A stretch of DNA of 64,000 bases from Candidatus Poribacteria bacterium (GTDB taxonomy: Bacteria > Poribacteria > WGA-4E > WGA-3G): contig JAJDWA010000002.1 in the NCBI GenBank assembly GCA_022825825.1, positions 1 to 64,000 of the forward strand, written 5' to 3'. The position numbers and the translations under genes are program-made. Positions 63,695-64,000 of the stretch are shown piece by piece. Position 1 is the first letter of the stretch. Each line of letters opens with the position of its first letter. The notes under the pieces are model-generated. The model saw only the letters and a program-made list of their open reading frames with translations. It ran no database searches and had not been told where the DNA came from.

Positions 63695-64000
63695 TTATGT
63701 AGTTTCGCGTGCTGCTTGGATTTCATCCTGAGTCAGCAGACGGAATTTGGTATCCCCTGAAAGGGTAGAATCCAGCACACCTACCTCAATTTCTCCATCC
63801 TCTAATTCAGTTTTAATGATTTCGTCTATCTGTTCATCTGTTACTTCGGTATTGTCATCCGCATCTTCAAAACGTTGGCTTAACTCTCTACCCACTGCCC
63901 AAGTTTTGAGTGCTAACTGAAGTGCAGTGGGCAGATCCAGTTTCGCATCGGTTTGTGCGGCAGCGAGATAATCTTGCATAGCGTTTTCGATTTCTGTGGT
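63695..64000 (-). CDS. prcA: Proteasome subunit alpha, C-terminal part (partial)
   Basis: The frame runs from the right edge to TAG 63695; the visible 101 residues include LPTALQLALKTWAVGREL, and near the end IEVGVLDSTLSGDTKFRLLT, matching the C-terminal helix and strand of PrcA-type 20S proteasome subunits. It lies 62 nt upstream of the Pup ligase in the same direction, the prcA-pafA order. Upstream genes (expected prcB, pup, dop or the ATPase) are outside the window. Confidence 0.75.
   Translation of the reverse strand, partial: TTEIENAMQDYLAAAQTDAKLDLPTALQLALKTWAVGRELSQRFEDADDNTEVTDEQIDEIIKTELEDGEIEVGVLDSTLSGDTKFRLLTQDEIQAARETT

Overview
The window is a bacterial chromosome segment of moderate to low G+C (by eye low to mid 40s percent), densely coded on both strands. 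The mix of core genes with a phytanoyl-CoA dioxygenase-like protein, ThuA, a xylose-isomerase-like epimerase, a rhamnonate-dehydratase-like enolase, LamG and WD40 secreted proteins, and a Pup-proteasome segment outside an actinobacterial context resembles candidate phylum Poribacteria or a related uncultured lineage. That assignment is an inference from gene content, not something the sequence proves.

Left part (1-11.4 kb). A partial gene, a DUF433/DUF5615 toxin-antitoxin pair, an aldo/keto reductase and an AAA-ATPase with a C-terminal PD-(D/E)XK nuclease come first. They are followed by a long leftward operon: tRNA-Pro(GGG), hom, yceD, rpmF, fabH, fabD, fabG, acpP, fabF, folK. This is the classic ribosomal L32/fatty-acid cluster, but plsX is absent from its usual place between rpmF and fabH.

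11.5-21.4 kb. A remnant of a type I restriction specificity subunit, a repeat-built lipoprotein, a DUF4238 protein, a sugar epimerase, a DUF1232 membrane protein, an HtrA protease, an alcohol-dehydrogenase-like enzyme, a stand-alone EF-G and a cupin.

21.4-28.0 kb is a leftward defence island. It holds a type III restriction-modification system (mod and res) with a HicBA module nested between its two genes, preceded by a TIR-like effector translationally coupled to an orphan HicB-like protein and a DUF4926 protein.

28-38.4 kb. RidA and the enoyl reductase FabV; a RelE-like toxin/antitoxin pair inserted at the 3' end of fabV and flanked by a 188-bp direct duplication of that end; ThuA, a WD40 protein, a PhyH oxygenase, a LamG protein; dnaK behind a sigma-54-type promoter; and two tandem nuclease-like paralogues.

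38.5-48.9 kb. A seven-repeat WD40 lipoprotein, an untracked HicA-like gene, peptide deformylase, LarE, two paralogous membrane proteins, a GlcF-like iron-sulfur protein, dCTP deaminase, glnA behind a sigma-54 promoter, and two PII genes created by a 357-bp tandem duplication that truncated the first.

49-60.5 kb. A Gld-type ABC exporter with auxiliary proteins, then a metal-homeostasis operon: a DtxR-family regulator with a perfect -35/-10 and an overlapping operator-like palindrome, an MbfA-type ferritin-VIT1 protein, and a Mn/Fe/Zn ABC importer with two permeases, the second carrying a winged-helix-like tail.

60.5-64 kb. A nested inverted-repeat element, an enolase-superfamily dehydratase and, leftward, the end of a proteasome alpha subunit followed by a PafA/Dop-type Pup ligase. 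Intergenic spaces throughout hold copies of a small hairpin repeat whose stem sequence varies with compensatory changes while the TCCT-type loop persists.
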